A stretch of DNA of 64,000 nt from Planctomycetota bacterium. Its GTDB lineage: Bacteria > Planctomycetota > UBA1135 > GCA-002686595. The position numbers were made by a program, and so were the translations under genes. The stretch lies in NCBI GenBank assembly GCA_009691855.1, contig SIAI01000015.1:1-64000 (forward strand). Direction: 5' to 3'. Under the pieces are notes generated by a model. That model saw nothing but the letters and a program-made list of their open reading frames with translations, made no database searches and was not told the origin of the DNA. Positions 24,470-33,857 of this stretch are shown here, piece by piece. How positions within the stretch are numbered: the stretch's first letter is position 1; each line of letters begins with the position of its first letter.

Positions 24470-25423
24470 TCAATCCTGCGACTTCGCGCCCTTGCGCGGC
24501 GGCGCCAGGTACAGGTGCCCGGAGTTCGGGTTGTCCTTGTCGAACTGGAACGCGTCGCGGTTCTGCAGGAAGGCCTCGACGGTCGTGATCGGGATGGCGA
24601 AGTTCAGGCCCTCGTTGAACAGGTAGCACCAGCTCACCACGCCCACGACCTCGCCCTTCAGGTTGAACAGCGGGCCGCCGCTGTTGCCGGGGTTGACCGC
24701 GGCCGTCGTCTGCACGTAGAGCATGCCGTTGTTGGCGCGGTTCTTCGTGCTGACGATGCCCTCCGAGACCGAGCGCTCGAGGCCCAGCGGGTTGCCGATC
24801 GCGAACACCGTCTCGCCCACGCGCAGCTCATCGAAGCGTGCGAAGGGCAGCGGCACCAGCTCGACGCCCTCCAGCTCCTTGGCCGGCAGCTTCAAGAGCG
24901 CCAGGTCCCAGTAGGGGTTCACGGCCTGGATCTCGACGCGCTCGATCTGCTTCTTGGAGAGCTCGCTGCCCTGCTTCAGGAACAGGGTCACGCTCACGTT
25001 GCGCTCGCCCTGGATCACGTGCGCGTTGGTCAGCACGTGGCCCTCCGCGCTGATCACCAGCCCCGAGCCCAGCGCGCCGGGCACCTTGATCAGCACCACG
25101 CCCGAGCCCACGCGCTCGACGTTCTCGCGCACCGACAGCTCGCCGCGCCGCGCACGGGTGAAGAGCGAGCCGCTCGCGAGCGGCGTCTCGTCGAGCGCGG
25201 GTGCGGTCGGATCGACGTTGCGGCGCACGGCCACCACGCTGGCGCGCGGCAGGGCCACGATCGTGGGCCCGAGATCGACGAACAGCTGCTCGCCGGTCTC
25301 CTTGACGATCACCCCGCGTACGAGGCGCCCGCCGCCGAGTTCGATCTCGTCCTCGTGCGGCGCCGGTTCCGGCGCCTGCGGCGCGAACACGAGCGCGCAC
25401 AGCGCCATCCAGCTCAGGTTCAT
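24470..25423 (-). CDS. secreted trypsin-like serine protease (S1C, HtrA-like without PDZ)
   Basis: The product is 317 aa. A signal peptide (residues about 1-15) is followed by a short beta-rich region (about 24-70) and a chymotrypsin-fold protease. The triad is visible: His in TNAHVI, Asp in YWDLALLKL and Ser in NPGNSGGPLF. No PDZ domain follows; the chain ends about 40 residues after the catalytic core. Family members degrade or sense misfolded envelope proteins. GAGAGGAG-like purines (GAGAGGAG, about 8 bp before the ATG at 25423) support the start. The next gene on the strand is the esterase, 20 bp away. It is divergent from the FG-GAP gene. Confidence 0.88.
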   Translation of the reverse strand: MNLSWMALCALVFAPQAPEPAPHEDEIELGGGRLVRGVIVKETGEQLFVDLGPTIVALPRASVVAVRRNVDPTAPALDETPLASGSLFTRARRGELSVRENVERVGSGVVLIKVPGALGSGLVISAEGHVLTNAHVIQGERNVSVTLFLKQGSELSKKQIERVEIQAVNPYWDLALLKLPAKELEGVELVPLPFARFDELRVGETVFAIGNPLGLERSVSEGIVSTKNRANNGMLYVQTTAAVNPGNSGGPLFNLKGEVVGVVSWCYLFNEGLNFAIPITTVEAFLQNRDAFQFDKDNPNSGHLYLAPPRKGAKSQD

Positions 25424-25533
25424 GGGTCGACTCCTCTCGTGCGGCTGCCGCGGCGGAGCGCGCGCTCCAGCGGCGCACGCAGTGTAGCCGCCGTCGCGCT
25501 TCTGGAGGTTAGGATGAGCGCGCTTCCCCGGCG

Positions 25534-27822
25534 ATGCTCCGTCTCCTTGCCCTGGCCGCTCTCGTCGTTCCGCCGCCCCAGGGCGAGGACTCCGGCGCCG
25601 CGCGCTTCGGCTTCGCGGGCTTCGAGCTCTACCGCTTCGAGGAGGGCACCCGCGCCCTGACCAGCGCCGACTTCAACGCCGACGGACGCGCGGACCTGGC
25701 GCTCCTGAACGAGGCGCGCTCGCGCATCGAGGTGCTCATGCGTCTGCGCGACGACGCGCCTGACTTTCCGCCCGAGCCGGAAGGGCGCGCGAGCGCCAAC
25801 GCACTGGCTTTCGACGGACGCTTCGCGGTGCTGCACCTGCCGCTCGAGCGGCGCGTGTTCGCGCTGGCTGCGGCCGACTTCGACGCCGACGGGCGTGCCG
25901 AGCTGGCCTACGCCCAGGAGGGCGGCGAGCTGGTGTTCGTGGACGCGCTGGAGACGAAGGCGCCGCGTTTCACGCGCCTGCGCCTGGACGAGCTGCGCGC
26001 GGGCTGCACGCTGCTCGCGGCCGTGGACCTCGAGGGCGACGGCACCAGCGAGCTGGTGGCCGCCAGTGACGACACCTTGCTCGCGCTCTCGGTCTCCGCC
26101 GGCGCGCTGGGCGCCGCGCGGCGCCTGGATCGCATCGAGGCCGGTCTGGACCAGGTGCACGCGCTCGACGCCGACGGCGACGGGCTGCGCGACCTCGTCT
26201 ACGTGTACCTCGACCAGGACTACCCGCTGCGCATCCGCCTGGGGATCGCCCCCGGACGCTTCGGACCGCGTTTCGATCCCGAGCTGGCGCCGCTGCGCAG
26301 CCTGGCGGCGACCGACATCGAGGGCGACGGGCGCGCCGAGTTCGCGGCCGTGCTGAAGCTCTCGGGGCGCTGCGCGCTGCTCGCCCTGACGCAGGCGCGC
26401 GAGCAGCGTCTGGCGCGCACCACGCTCGAACCGCTGGCCAAGGACGCGCGGCGCGGCTTCGCGCTCGGCGATCTGGACGGGGACGGTGCGGCCGAGATCG
26501 TCGTGGCCGAGGCCGCGGCCGCGCGCGTGATGCTGTACCGCGGCGCGTCGGGCTCGCGCGTGCTCGAGCCGAGCACGCACTCCTCGCTGATCGAGTGCGC
26601 GCACCCGCGCATCGGCGACGTGGACGGCGACGGGCGCAACGAATTGGTGCTGATCTCGGGCGTCGAGCGCATGCTCGGCGTGAGCCGCCTGGGCGCGGAC
26701 AAGAAGCTGGCCTTCCCGAGCTCGCGCGCGCTGGAGGCCGAGCCGGTGGCGGCCGAGGTGGCCGACCTGGACGGGGACGGCGCGGCCGAGATCGCGGTGC
26801 TGACCACCAGCGGCGAGGGTCGCGCGCGCAGCGTGGCCCTGGTGCTCGTGCATGGCGCCAAGGACGGCGCCGGCGCCATGGGCGCGCCGCTCGTGCTCGA
26901 GGGCCTGAACAAGACGCCGAACGCGTTGCGCGCGGCCGACGTGGATGGCGACGGGCGGCAGGACTTGGTGGTGTTCGTGCCGGGCGAGGACGAGCTGCCG
27001 CTGTTCCTGATGCAGGACGCGGACGGCGCCTTCCACGCGCAGAAACGCGGGCCGGGCGCGAGTGGCCTCGGCGTGCTCGCCGGCGCCGGGCCGGAGCGCT
27101 TCGCCAGCACCGACCTCGACCGCGACGGGCACGCGGAGCTCCTGGTGGCGGCCAAGAACTTCGCGCGCGCGCTGTCCTTCCCGCGCGCCGCGAGCGGCGT
27201 GTTCGAGCCGGCCGTGCGCGCGCAGTTCAACGGCCCCGGCTCCGACTCGCGCATCAGCGCGGCCGTGGCCATCGACTGGGACGGTGACGGCGTGGAGGAG
27301 ATCGCGCTGCGCGACGAGCGCACGCGCGAGCTCGTGTTGCTGGCCCAGGGTGGCGAGCGCGAGCTCGGCCGCATCGACGCCGGGCGCCTCGACTTCCGCG
27401 CCCTGGCCGTGGCCGACGTGGACGGCGATCGGCGCGCGGACCTGGTGCTGCTCGGGCAGCAGGAGCTGGGCGTGGCCTACGCCGGCGCGAGCGCGCCGAG
27501 CGTCGAGGAGCTGAGCGGCCACGAGCCCGCGCACGCGAACCTGTATCTCGATCGGCTGGCGAGCGCCGACCTGGACGCCGACGGGCGCCGCGAGGTGGTG
27601 GCCATCGAGACCCGCGAGCACGCGCTGGTGCTGTTCGAGCGCAACGGGCGCGAGCTGCGTCACGCGCTCGGCTTCCGCGTGTTCGAATCGGCGCTCTTCG
27701 ACGACGACGGGCAGTCGGCGCGCGAGCCGCGTGAACTCGTGGCCGCCGACTTCTCGGGCGACGGCCGCGCCGACCTGGCCGTGCTCGTGCACGACAAGCT
27801 CGTCGTCTACCTCCAGGAGTGA
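25534..27822 (+). CDS. secreted FG-GAP/VCBS repeat protein
   Basis: The product is 762 aa with an N-terminal signal (MLRLLALAALVVPPP). About 14 copies of a calcium-binding-like FG-GAP motif follow, for example SADFNADGRADLALL, AADFDADGRAELAYA, LGDLDGDGAAEIVVA, IGDVDGDGRNELVLI and AADFSGDGRADLAVL, spaced about 45-55 residues apart. This predicts one or two integrin-alpha-like beta-propellers outside the cell, used for adhesion or protein binding. No catalytic domain is visible. The next gene starts 10 bp after its stop and is likely co-transcribed. The start is set by the signal peptide; the ribosome-binding site is weak. Confidence 0.85.
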   Translation: MLRLLALAALVVPPPQGEDSGAARFGFAGFELYRFEEGTRALTSADFNADGRADLALLNEARSRIEVLMRLRDDAPDFPPEPEGRASANALAFDGRFAVLHLPLERRVFALAAADFDADGRAELAYAQEGGELVFVDALETKAPRFTRLRLDELRAGCTLLAAVDLEGDGTSELVAASDDTLLALSVSAGALGAARRLDRIEAGLDQVHALDADGDGLRDLVYVYLDQDYPLRIRLGIAPGRFGPRFDPELAPLRSLAATDIEGDGRAEFAAVLKLSGRCALLALTQAREQRLARTTLEPLAKDARRGFALGDLDGDGAAEIVVAEAAAARVMLYRGASGSRVLEPSTHSSLIECAHPRIGDVDGDGRNELVLISGVERMLGVSRLGADKKLAFPSSRALEAEPVAAEVADLDGDGAAEIAVLTTSGEGRARSVALVLVHGAKDGAGAMGAPLVLEGLNKTPNALRAADVDGDGRQDLVVFVPGEDELPLFLMQDADGAFHAQKRGPGASGLGVLAGAGPERFASTDLDRDGHAELLVAAKNFARALSFPRAASGVFEPAVRAQFNGPGSDSRISAAVAIDWDGDGVEEIALRDERTRELVLLAQGGERELGRIDAGRLDFRALAVADVDGDRRADLVLLGQQELGVAYAGASAPSVEELSGHEPAHANLYLDRLASADLDADGRREVVAIETREHALVLFERNGRELRHALGFRVFESALFDDDGQSAREPRELVAADFSGDGRADLAVLVHDKLVVYLQE

Positions 27823-27832
27823 AGGGTCCGCC

Positions 27833-29590
27833 ATGTTCCTGACCGTGCTCGTGCTGTCGTTCGTGCTGTCGCAGGACAAGCCGCCCGAGGATCCGCTGCT
27901 GGCGGTGCCCGAGGACGCGTTGCTGGTGGCCTCGCTGATCGGCCTGGACGAGCTGCGCGCGCGCTCGGCGGACAACGCCTGGGTGGCGCTGTTCGCGGAC
28001 GAGGAGCTGGCGCCGCTGCGCGCCGAGCTCGAGCGCCTGCTGGGCGAGGCCCTGGCCGAGGACCAGGACGCCGACGCGGACCAGGCCTGGCGCGACCCAC
28101 GCGCCTGGTGGCGGGCGGTGCACGGTTCGGCGCAGTTCTTCATGACGGAGAGCATGGGCATCGACGTGGGCGGCGTGTTCGTGGGCGTGGGCGAGGAGCG
28201 CGCCGAGCTCGACGAACTGCTGGACGGGCTGCGCGCGGCCCACCGTTCGTCCTGGGAGTCCTCGAGTTCCGAGTACAACGGGATCCCGCTCGAGTTCGAG
28301 GTCCTCGCGCGCGAACCGGAGGACGACGCCGAGGAGCCGCAGACGCACCTCGTCTTCTTCGAGTGCGCCGGACGCCGGGCGCTGGTCATCGGCGACGATC
28401 GCGAGCGAACGCTCGAGGTCGCGCAGGCGGCGATCGACCGCATGAGCGGCCGCGATCCGTCGCGCGGCTTCGCCGGACGCGCGGAGCTGGCCGAGGCGCG
28501 TCAGGCGAGCGGCCACCCGGCGGTGTTCGAGGCCTTCATCGACCTGCCGCGCATCGTGAAGCTTGCCCTGGCGCGCGGGCGCGCGCAGGGCAAGGAGGAC
28601 GTCGACAAGACCGAGCACGTCCTCGAGCGCCTGGGCCTGGACACGACGCGCTGGCTGTACACGGCCATCGACGTCGGCGCCGACGAACGCTTCGACTGGA
28701 CGCTGGGCATGCAGCTCGCCGAGGGCAAGCTGCTGCAGCGCGGCCTCGCGAACTTCGGCCCGCTGCCGGCCGACGGCCTGCGCCTGGCGCCGCCCGAGAG
28801 CCTGGGCGTCGCGCTCGCGCACCTCGACGTCGCCGGTCTGTGGACGTACATCCAGGAGTTGGTCGCGGAGCTCGACCCGCCCTCGGCCGAGAAGCTGAAG
28901 GCCGCGCTGTCGCAGTTCGAGCCCATGTTCGGCTTCGACCTGGAGAGCGAGCTCCTGCAGCGCATCCAGGGCGACGTGATCTCGTTCGAGGTTCCGGTGT
29001 CGGCGCAGGACTATCCGGCCGAGCTGCGCGCGCTGCTGCCCGAAGGGGTGCCACTCTCCAGTGCGGCCACGTTGATTGTGCTGCACGAGGGCGAGGCCGT
29101 GGGCGACGTCGTCGACGGGCTGCTGGAGAAATTCGGCATGGCGGCGCAGATCGAGTCTGCGGAGTTCCAGGGACACTACGTGCAGTCACTGGCGCCGGTG
29201 CTGAACTGGGCCTTCACCGAGGAGGGCCTGGTCCTGGGCGAGCTGGCGACGCCGGTGCGCACGCTGCTGTCGCGCCTGGGCACGCACGACGGGCCTTCGC
29301 TGGCCGGCGACGAGCGCTTCAGCGCTGCCCTGGCGCGCCACCGCGGCGCGGCGGCGCTGAGGATCGGACGCAGCGACAAGTTGTTCGAGGGCCTGCTGGC
29401 CGGCATCCGCGTCGGCCTCGGCATGCAGACGTCGCTGGCCGAGTCGTCCGACGGAAGCGACGCCGCAGCGCAGCGCTTCCTGGCGGTGCTGCCGGGCCCG
29501 GGCGTGATCGCCAAGCACTTCGACGGCGTCATGACCCTCGCCTTCGAGTGCGGCAGCGACCGGGTGTTGCTGCGCGCCGGAGCGCGCTGA
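27833..29590 (+). CDS. exported protein of unknown function (DUF3352-like layout)
   Basis: The product is 585 aa. A short hydrophobic leader (MFLTVLVLSFVLSQ) is followed by a soluble chain with alternating helices and strands. Features include LLAVPEDALLVASLIGLDEL near the start and repeated segments such as HPAVFEAFIDLPRI and LGVALAHLDVAGLW. The pattern of lipid/substrate-free beta-alpha repeats resembles DUF3352-type exported proteins, but I cannot name a function. GAAGGG lies about 8 bp before the ATG at 27833. The 10-bp gap to the FG-GAP gene suggests one transcript and perhaps a shared envelope role. Confidence 0.7.
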   Translation: MFLTVLVLSFVLSQDKPPEDPLLAVPEDALLVASLIGLDELRARSADNAWVALFADEELAPLRAELERLLGEALAEDQDADADQAWRDPRAWWRAVHGSAQFFMTESMGIDVGGVFVGVGEERAELDELLDGLRAAHRSSWESSSSEYNGIPLEFEVLAREPEDDAEEPQTHLVFFECAGRRALVIGDDRERTLEVAQAAIDRMSGRDPSRGFAGRAELAEARQASGHPAVFEAFIDLPRIVKLALARGRAQGKEDVDKTEHVLERLGLDTTRWLYTAIDVGADERFDWTLGMQLAEGKLLQRGLANFGPLPADGLRLAPPESLGVALAHLDVAGLWTYIQELVAELDPPSAEKLKAALSQFEPMFGFDLESELLQRIQGDVISFEVPVSAQDYPAELRALLPEGVPLSSAATLIVLHEGEAVGDVVDGLLEKFGMAAQIESAEFQGHYVQSLAPVLNWAFTEEGLVLGELATPVRTLLSRLGTHDGPSLAGDERFSAALARHRGAAALRIGRSDKLFEGLLAGIRVGLGMQTSLAESSDGSDAAAQRFLAVLPGPGVIAKHFDGVMTLAFECGSDRVLLRAGAR

Positions 29591-29702
29591 GCGGCGCGCG
29601 CGGTGCGCCGCGCGAACCTCCGGGGCACGGATCCTCCTGCCGCCGCGCGCGCTCATCCCGCTCGCCCCTGGCGCGCGCGCGCGCGGCCGCTATTTTGGAG
29701 CG

Positions 29703-30275
29703 ATGTCCGGCGAGCTGCGAGTCGAGGCGGGGACGCTCCTGGCGGCGTTTCCCGAGATGCTCGATCCGAACTTCATGCACTCGGTGGTGCTGATCTGCCA
29801 GCATTCCGACCAGGGCGCCTACGGCGTGGTCACCAACCGGCGCACGAACTTCACGGTGCAGGAGCTCTTGCCCGAGCATCCGCTGCTCAAGGACTCGACC
29901 TTCCCGGTGTTCCTGGGCGGGCCCGTGGACCACACCACGCTGCAGTTCCTGCACGTGGCGCCCGAAGCGATCCCCGGCGGCCTGTCGATCGACGGCAAGC
30001 TGTGGTTGGGCGGCGAGCTCGACGCGCTGGGCGAGTTCATCACCCAGCATCCGCGCACCGCGGCGAGCAAGCTGCGCCTGTTCCTGGGCTACTCCGGCTG
30101 GGGCGCGGGCCAGCTCGACGAGGAGCTGCGCGCGGGCTCGTGGCTGCCGGCGCCGCCCGCGCACGGGGCCATTTTCGGCGAGCCGGGCGAGGACACCTGG
30201 CGCCGCGTGGTGCGCTCGATCGGGCAGGCGGGCAGCGGCTTGGAGCAGCTGCCGCCGGATGTGAGCTGGAATTGA
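29703..30275 (+). CDS. YqgE/AlgH family protein
   Basis: The product is 190 aa, the usual size for this family (UPF0301). Conserved features are AGTLLAAFPEMLDPNFMHSV near the start, ICQHSDQGAYGVVTNR, FLGGPVDHTTLQFLH and LFLGYSGWGAGQLDEEL. Family members are small cytoplasmic proteins of unclear biochemical function; AlgH was linked to regulation in Pseudomonas, but no enzymatic role is settled. TTGGAG precedes the ATG at 29703 by 5 bp, a good ribosome-binding site. It is preceded by a 112-bp gap and followed by a strong stem-loop. Confidence 0.9.
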   Translation: MSGELRVEAGTLLAAFPEMLDPNFMHSVVLICQHSDQGAYGVVTNRRTNFTVQELLPEHPLLKDSTFPVFLGGPVDHTTLQFLHVAPEAIPGGLSIDGKLWLGGELDALGEFITQHPRTAASKLRLFLGYSGWGAGQLDEELRAGSWLPAPPAHGAIFGEPGEDTWRRVVRSIGQAGSGLEQLPPDVSWN

Positions 30276-30280
30276 CGATC

Positions 30281-30378
30281 CCGCCGAGGATGCCGCGCCG
30301 GACCTGGCTCGAAGGCCCGACTGCCGAGGCAGCGCGCCCCGCCGCGTCGAAGACGCGGCGAGCGCGATTCCTCGGCGG
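30281..30378 (+). terminator. branched stem-loop after the YqgE/AlgH gene
   Basis: CCGCCGAGGA (30281-30290) pairs with TCCTCGGCGG (30369-30378), enclosing CGCCGCGTC (30340-30348) paired with GACGCGGCG (30352-30360). No T-run follows. The rest of the 222-bp gap to 30498 shows no gene. Confidence 0.45.
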
Positions 30379-30497
30379 ACGGAACGAGCCGAGCCGACCG
30401 AGATCCAGAAATCCCAGACCCACCGCGCGCGCTCACACAGCGCGCACCCGCTCCGCACTTCTGACTCCCCTCGCCATCGCGTAGCCTTTCCCCGCCC

Positions 30498-31934
30498 ATG
30501 ACCGAGGCCTCGCCCCGTCGGCTGCCGCGCGTGCTCTCGTGCCTGGTCAAGGGCCCGCTGGGGTGCCTGGCGTTCGTGCTCGGCGCCGCCGTGGTGACGC
30601 TGCTGCTCTTGCCGCCCGTGGGCGGGCGCTTCCTCGATCGCCTGCTCGAGGAGGAGTTCGCCGCCGAGCACCAGGGCAGCCTCGAACTGGGCGACGCGTG
30701 GTTTGGTTCGTTCTACGGTCCGCAGACCATCGACAGCCTGATCCTGCGCGACCCCGACGGCGAGGACGTGCTGCGCGCCTCGCTGCGCGCGCCGTCGCTG
30801 GTCACCCTCGTGGGCCGTCAGCACTCGCGCTACGGTCCGGTGGTGATCCGCGTGCCGCTGCTGCGCCTCAGGGCGGAGGGGGACGGCCAGACGAACGTCA
30901 CGCGCGCGCTGGCCGCGATCCCGCACGAGCTCGACACGCTCGTATCGGACGACTCCGGCTTGCGCCTCACGCATCCGTTCGAGATCGAGCTGCAGGTCGA
31001 GGTGGCGCGCGTGCGCTACACCGACGCGCGCGGCGAGGATGGCGTGCTGGACGCGCTGCGCTTCGACGGCACGCTGCTGCTCGGGCCGCAGGAGACGCGC
31101 CTCGTGCTGGTCGGCGGCACCTCGGCCGCTGGCGAGGGCCTGCACGCGCGCCTGGAGTTCTCGCGCCCCGAGTTCGGCACGCCGCAGCCCTGGACCTACA
31201 CCTGCGCGGCCGAGGGCCTGCCCGGCGCCCTGGCCGGCATCCTGTGCAGCGAACTGGCACCGCTCGCCGCCGCCGCGGGCCGCCGCGTGGACGAGCTGAG
31301 CGTGGAGCAGCAAGGCGCGCAGCGCAAGATCCACGCCGTGGACGAGGGCGCCCGGCTCGAGCTCGTCGGCGAGCGCGACGACGGTGCCCTGGTCAGTGAC
31401 GGACTCAGCGCGCGCCTGGTGCTGCCCTGCGCGGACGCGCGCGCCTCGGCGCTGCTCCTGCGCTTGCTGCCGCTGGTCAGCGCGGTCGAGTGCCTCGACC
31501 CGCGCGCGGCGCACGCCTTCGAGCTGCACGCCGGGCGCTGGCCGGCGACGGGCGACTGGCACGAGCTGGCGGGCGAGCTCAGCCTCTCGCTGGCCTCGGC
31601 GCACGCGCCGCTGCTGCCCGCGCTGCGCGCTTGGCTCGGCGGCGACGAGCCGCTGACGCTCAGCGGCCTGCAGCAGAACGCGCACCTCGCGGACGGCACG
31701 CTCGAATACGCGCTGTTCCGCGTGTCCTGGCCCCGCGGCTGGGTCGAGTTCGACGGCACGCGTGAGCTCGAGAGCGGCGCGGGCGAGTTCGAGCTGCGCG
31801 GCGAGCGCGACGGGACCGCCCTCGCGCCGCTGCACCTCGGCGGCGCGGCCGAAGAACCGTTGCCGGTCGCGCCCGCCCCGCCGGATCCGGCCCCGGCCGA
31901 TCCACAGCTGCCGCACCCGCCGCGCGGTGGCTGA
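30498..31934 (+). CDS. membrane-anchored AsmA-like protein
   Basis: The product is 478 aa. One N-terminal membrane segment (residues about 20-43, LGCLAFVLGAAVVTLLLLPP) is followed by a soluble, mostly beta region. The first part (LELGDAWFGSFYGPQTIDSL and ILRDPDGEDVLRASLRAPSL) has the AsmA/TamB-like pattern of strands plus a D..G..VL motif, so it may span the periplasm and act in envelope lipid or protein transport. The C-terminus is Pro-rich (PAPPDPAPADPQLPHPPRGG). There is no catalytic motif. The function is inferred from fold pattern only. It is convergent with the broken methyltransferase. Confidence 0.65.
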   Translation: MTEASPRRLPRVLSCLVKGPLGCLAFVLGAAVVTLLLLPPVGGRFLDRLLEEEFAAEHQGSLELGDAWFGSFYGPQTIDSLILRDPDGEDVLRASLRAPSLVTLVGRQHSRYGPVVIRVPLLRLRAEGDGQTNVTRALAAIPHELDTLVSDDSGLRLTHPFEIELQVEVARVRYTDARGEDGVLDALRFDGTLLLGPQETRLVLVGGTSAAGEGLHARLEFSRPEFGTPQPWTYTCAAEGLPGALAGILCSELAPLAAAAGRRVDELSVEQQGAQRKIHAVDEGARLELVGERDDGALVSDGLSARLVLPCADARASALLLRLLPLVSAVECLDPRAAHAFELHAGRWPATGDWHELAGELSLSLASAHAPLLPALRAWLGGDEPLTLSGLQQNAHLADGTLEYALFRVSWPRGWVEFDGTRELESGAGEFELRGERDGTALAPLHLGGAAEEPLPVAPAPPDPAPADPQLPHPPRGG

Positions 31935-32028
31935 TTTACCCCGCGTCTCCGCGGTGCGCCTTCCTTCGCTTGGGTTGCGGGCAACGCCTACGCCGAGAGC
32001 GGAGCGCATGGCGGTCTGCGCGACCCGT

Positions 32029-32955
32029 TCACCTCCGTCGACCGACCAGGAAGGCGTTGGCGCTCGGCACGAGGCCCGTGATCCGCGCCATCCGGTCGAC
32101 TCCGACGACCAGCTCGAACCAGGCCAGGCCGCCGCGCTCGTCCGCGCCGAAGTTGGCGATGATCTCGTCCAGCACCGGCACGGCGATGCCGCCGCCATAG
32201 TCGATGCGGTGCAGCAGCTCGAAGTGCTGCCGGAAGCGCTCGGGGATTTCAGCGGAGTGCGCAGCCTCCGAGGGATCCATCGCCAGCATCCCCGCCACCG
32301 TCGGCCGTCCGACCCGCTCCTTGAGCGATCCGTCGGCCCGGCGGCGCCGCGCGCGCGGCAGAAGCCGCAGCAAGGCGTTCACCAGGAACAGCTGGATCCT
32401 CGAGTGTTGCCAGCGGTTCGGCCCGATGTATTAGTTGACCACGAACAGGCCCCCGGGCTTCAGGGCGGTGCGCACTCTTTCCAGCACGAGGTCGAGATCG
32501 AGCGCGTGGTGCAAGGACATGATCATGAGCACGAGGTCGTAGGCGCCCTCGGAGAGCGGACAGTGGTGGAAGTCCCCGACCTCGAACGTGACCCGCTCTG
32601 CGCGGCCGCCGCGCGCCGCGGCCGCGCGCGCGTCTTCGATCGCCGTGGCGGAGATGTCGATCCCGTGGATGCGCTGCGCGACTCCGCGGCGCTGCAGATC
32701 GAGCAGACCCTCGCCCAGCCCGCAACCCAGGGCCAGCGCGTTCTCGAAGGGTGCCTCGAGCTTCAGCGCGCGGCGCAGACCCTCGATCCAGTCGGGCGCG
32801 TCCGCGCCGAAGTGCCGAGCGATGTAGCGCTCCTGGTACAGCGGCGAGGCGAGCGCGTAGGACGAGCCCTGCTGCTCGATGCTGGCCGAGGCGCGGAAGG
32901 CCCGGTCCCAGTGGGCAGCGGCGGATTCGACTTCGGCGCGCGCGGGTTCGGTCAT
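32029..32955 (-). pseudogene. class-I SAM methyltransferase with an in-frame nonsense codon
   Basis: A single frame of 308 codons is interrupted once, by TAA at 32431-32433. Upstream, the 174-aa part has the SAM motif ALALGCGLGEGLLDLQ, the acidic IHGIDISATAIEDAR and DLVLMIMSLHHALD, ending GGLFVVN. Downstream the frame goes on as YIGPNRWQHSRIQLFLVNAL, typical of methyltransferases that have NEYIGP at this point, so a Glu codon (GAA) probably became TAA. The ATG at 32955 has GAGGTG upstream. It is either a recent pseudogene, a sequencing error or a truncated protein lacking its C-terminal third. Confidence 0.75.
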
Positions 32956-33049
32956 GGTCGCACCTCGCGGCGTTCTACCTCACGGGGGCACACGCCATGG
33001 TAGTCGAGCCAGCCGCGTCCCGCCGGAGCGAAGCCGTGGCCTTCCGTGC

Positions 33050-33742
33050 TCAGGGCGTCAGGCGATAGCCTACGCCGCGGATCGTGTGCAGATACCTCGG
33101 CTGCGCCGGGTCGGGCTCGAGCATGCGCCGCAGGCGCACGATGAAGTTGTCGATCGTGCGCTCGGTGGGGAAGGCGTCGTAGCCCCAGACCTTGTCGAGG
33201 ATGTCGGCGCGCGAGACGACCTCGCCGGCGCGCTCGGAGAGGTAGCGCAGGATCATGGTCTCCTTGCTGGAGAGACGCGTCTCGCGTCCGGCGAGGGTGG
33301 TCGTGAAGCGCTTGAAATCGACCACCGCGCCGCCCAGCACCAGGCGCTCGCCGGCGCTGGAGGGCGCACCGAACCACTGCGCGCGCTTCAGGATCGCGCG
33401 CACGCGCAGGAGCAGCTCGCGCAGGTCGAAGGGCTTGCCGAGGTAGTCGTCGCCGCCGGCCTCGAGGCCGCGCACGCGATCGTCGCTGGCGTTGCGCGCG
33501 GTCAGGAACAGGATCGGCACCTCCTTGCCCTCCGCGCGCAGCCGCTCGCACACCGTGAAGCCGTCGATGCCGGGCAGCATCACGTCGAGCAGCACCAGCG
33601 CCGGCTCGGCCGCGCGCACGCGCTCCAGGGCGCGTTCGCCGTCGCCGACGACCTCGACCGTGTAGCCCTCGACCTCGAGGTTGTCGGCGATGACCTCGGC
33701 TAGGTGGGCCTCGTCCTCGACCAGCAGCAGGCGTTCCGGCAT
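33050..33742 (-). CDS. OmpR/PhoB-family response regulator
   Basis: This is a two-component DNA-binding regulator of 230 aa, the family's standard length. The receiver domain (1-115) has the acidic pair in LLVEDEAHL, phosphoacceptor Asp53 in LVLLDVMLPGIDG, the Thr in LFLTARN and the Lys in YLGKPFDLREL. The C-terminal winged helix (about 130-228) shows LSSKETMILRYLSERAGEVV, RTIDNFIVRLRR and the terminal IRGVGYRL. It lies downstream of the histidine kinase at 34512-35477, from which it is separated by a broken gene. Proteins of this family often bind direct repeats with about 11-bp period, like the TGTCA repeat before hemA. Pairing is inferred from position. Confidence 0.93.
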   Translation of the reverse strand: MPERLLLVEDEAHLAEVIADNLEVEGYTVEVVGDGERALERVRAAEPALVLLDVMLPGIDGFTVCERLRAEGKEVPILFLTARNASDDRVRGLEAGGDDYLGKPFDLRELLLRVRAILKRAQWFGAPSSAGERLVLGGAVVDFKRFTTTLAGRETRLSSKETMILRYLSERAGEVVSRADILDKVWGYDAFPTERTIDNFIVRLRRMLEPDPAQPRYLHTIRGVGYRLTP

Positions 33743-33857
33743 GGCGCGGAGTGTGGCGTGGAGTCTGGGGGCGGTCCAGCCTCGACCGTGCGGGACCCGC
33801 TCGCTCTCCTCAGGCGCCGTCCTCGGTTACAGGAGCCCTGGCCCGCCGAAGCTCGGC

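Noticed and set aside
25420-28443. An open frame of about 1000 codons antisense to the FG-GAP gene
   Set aside because: It is low-complexity and mirrors the repeats of the plus-strand gene; no signal or domain is visible.
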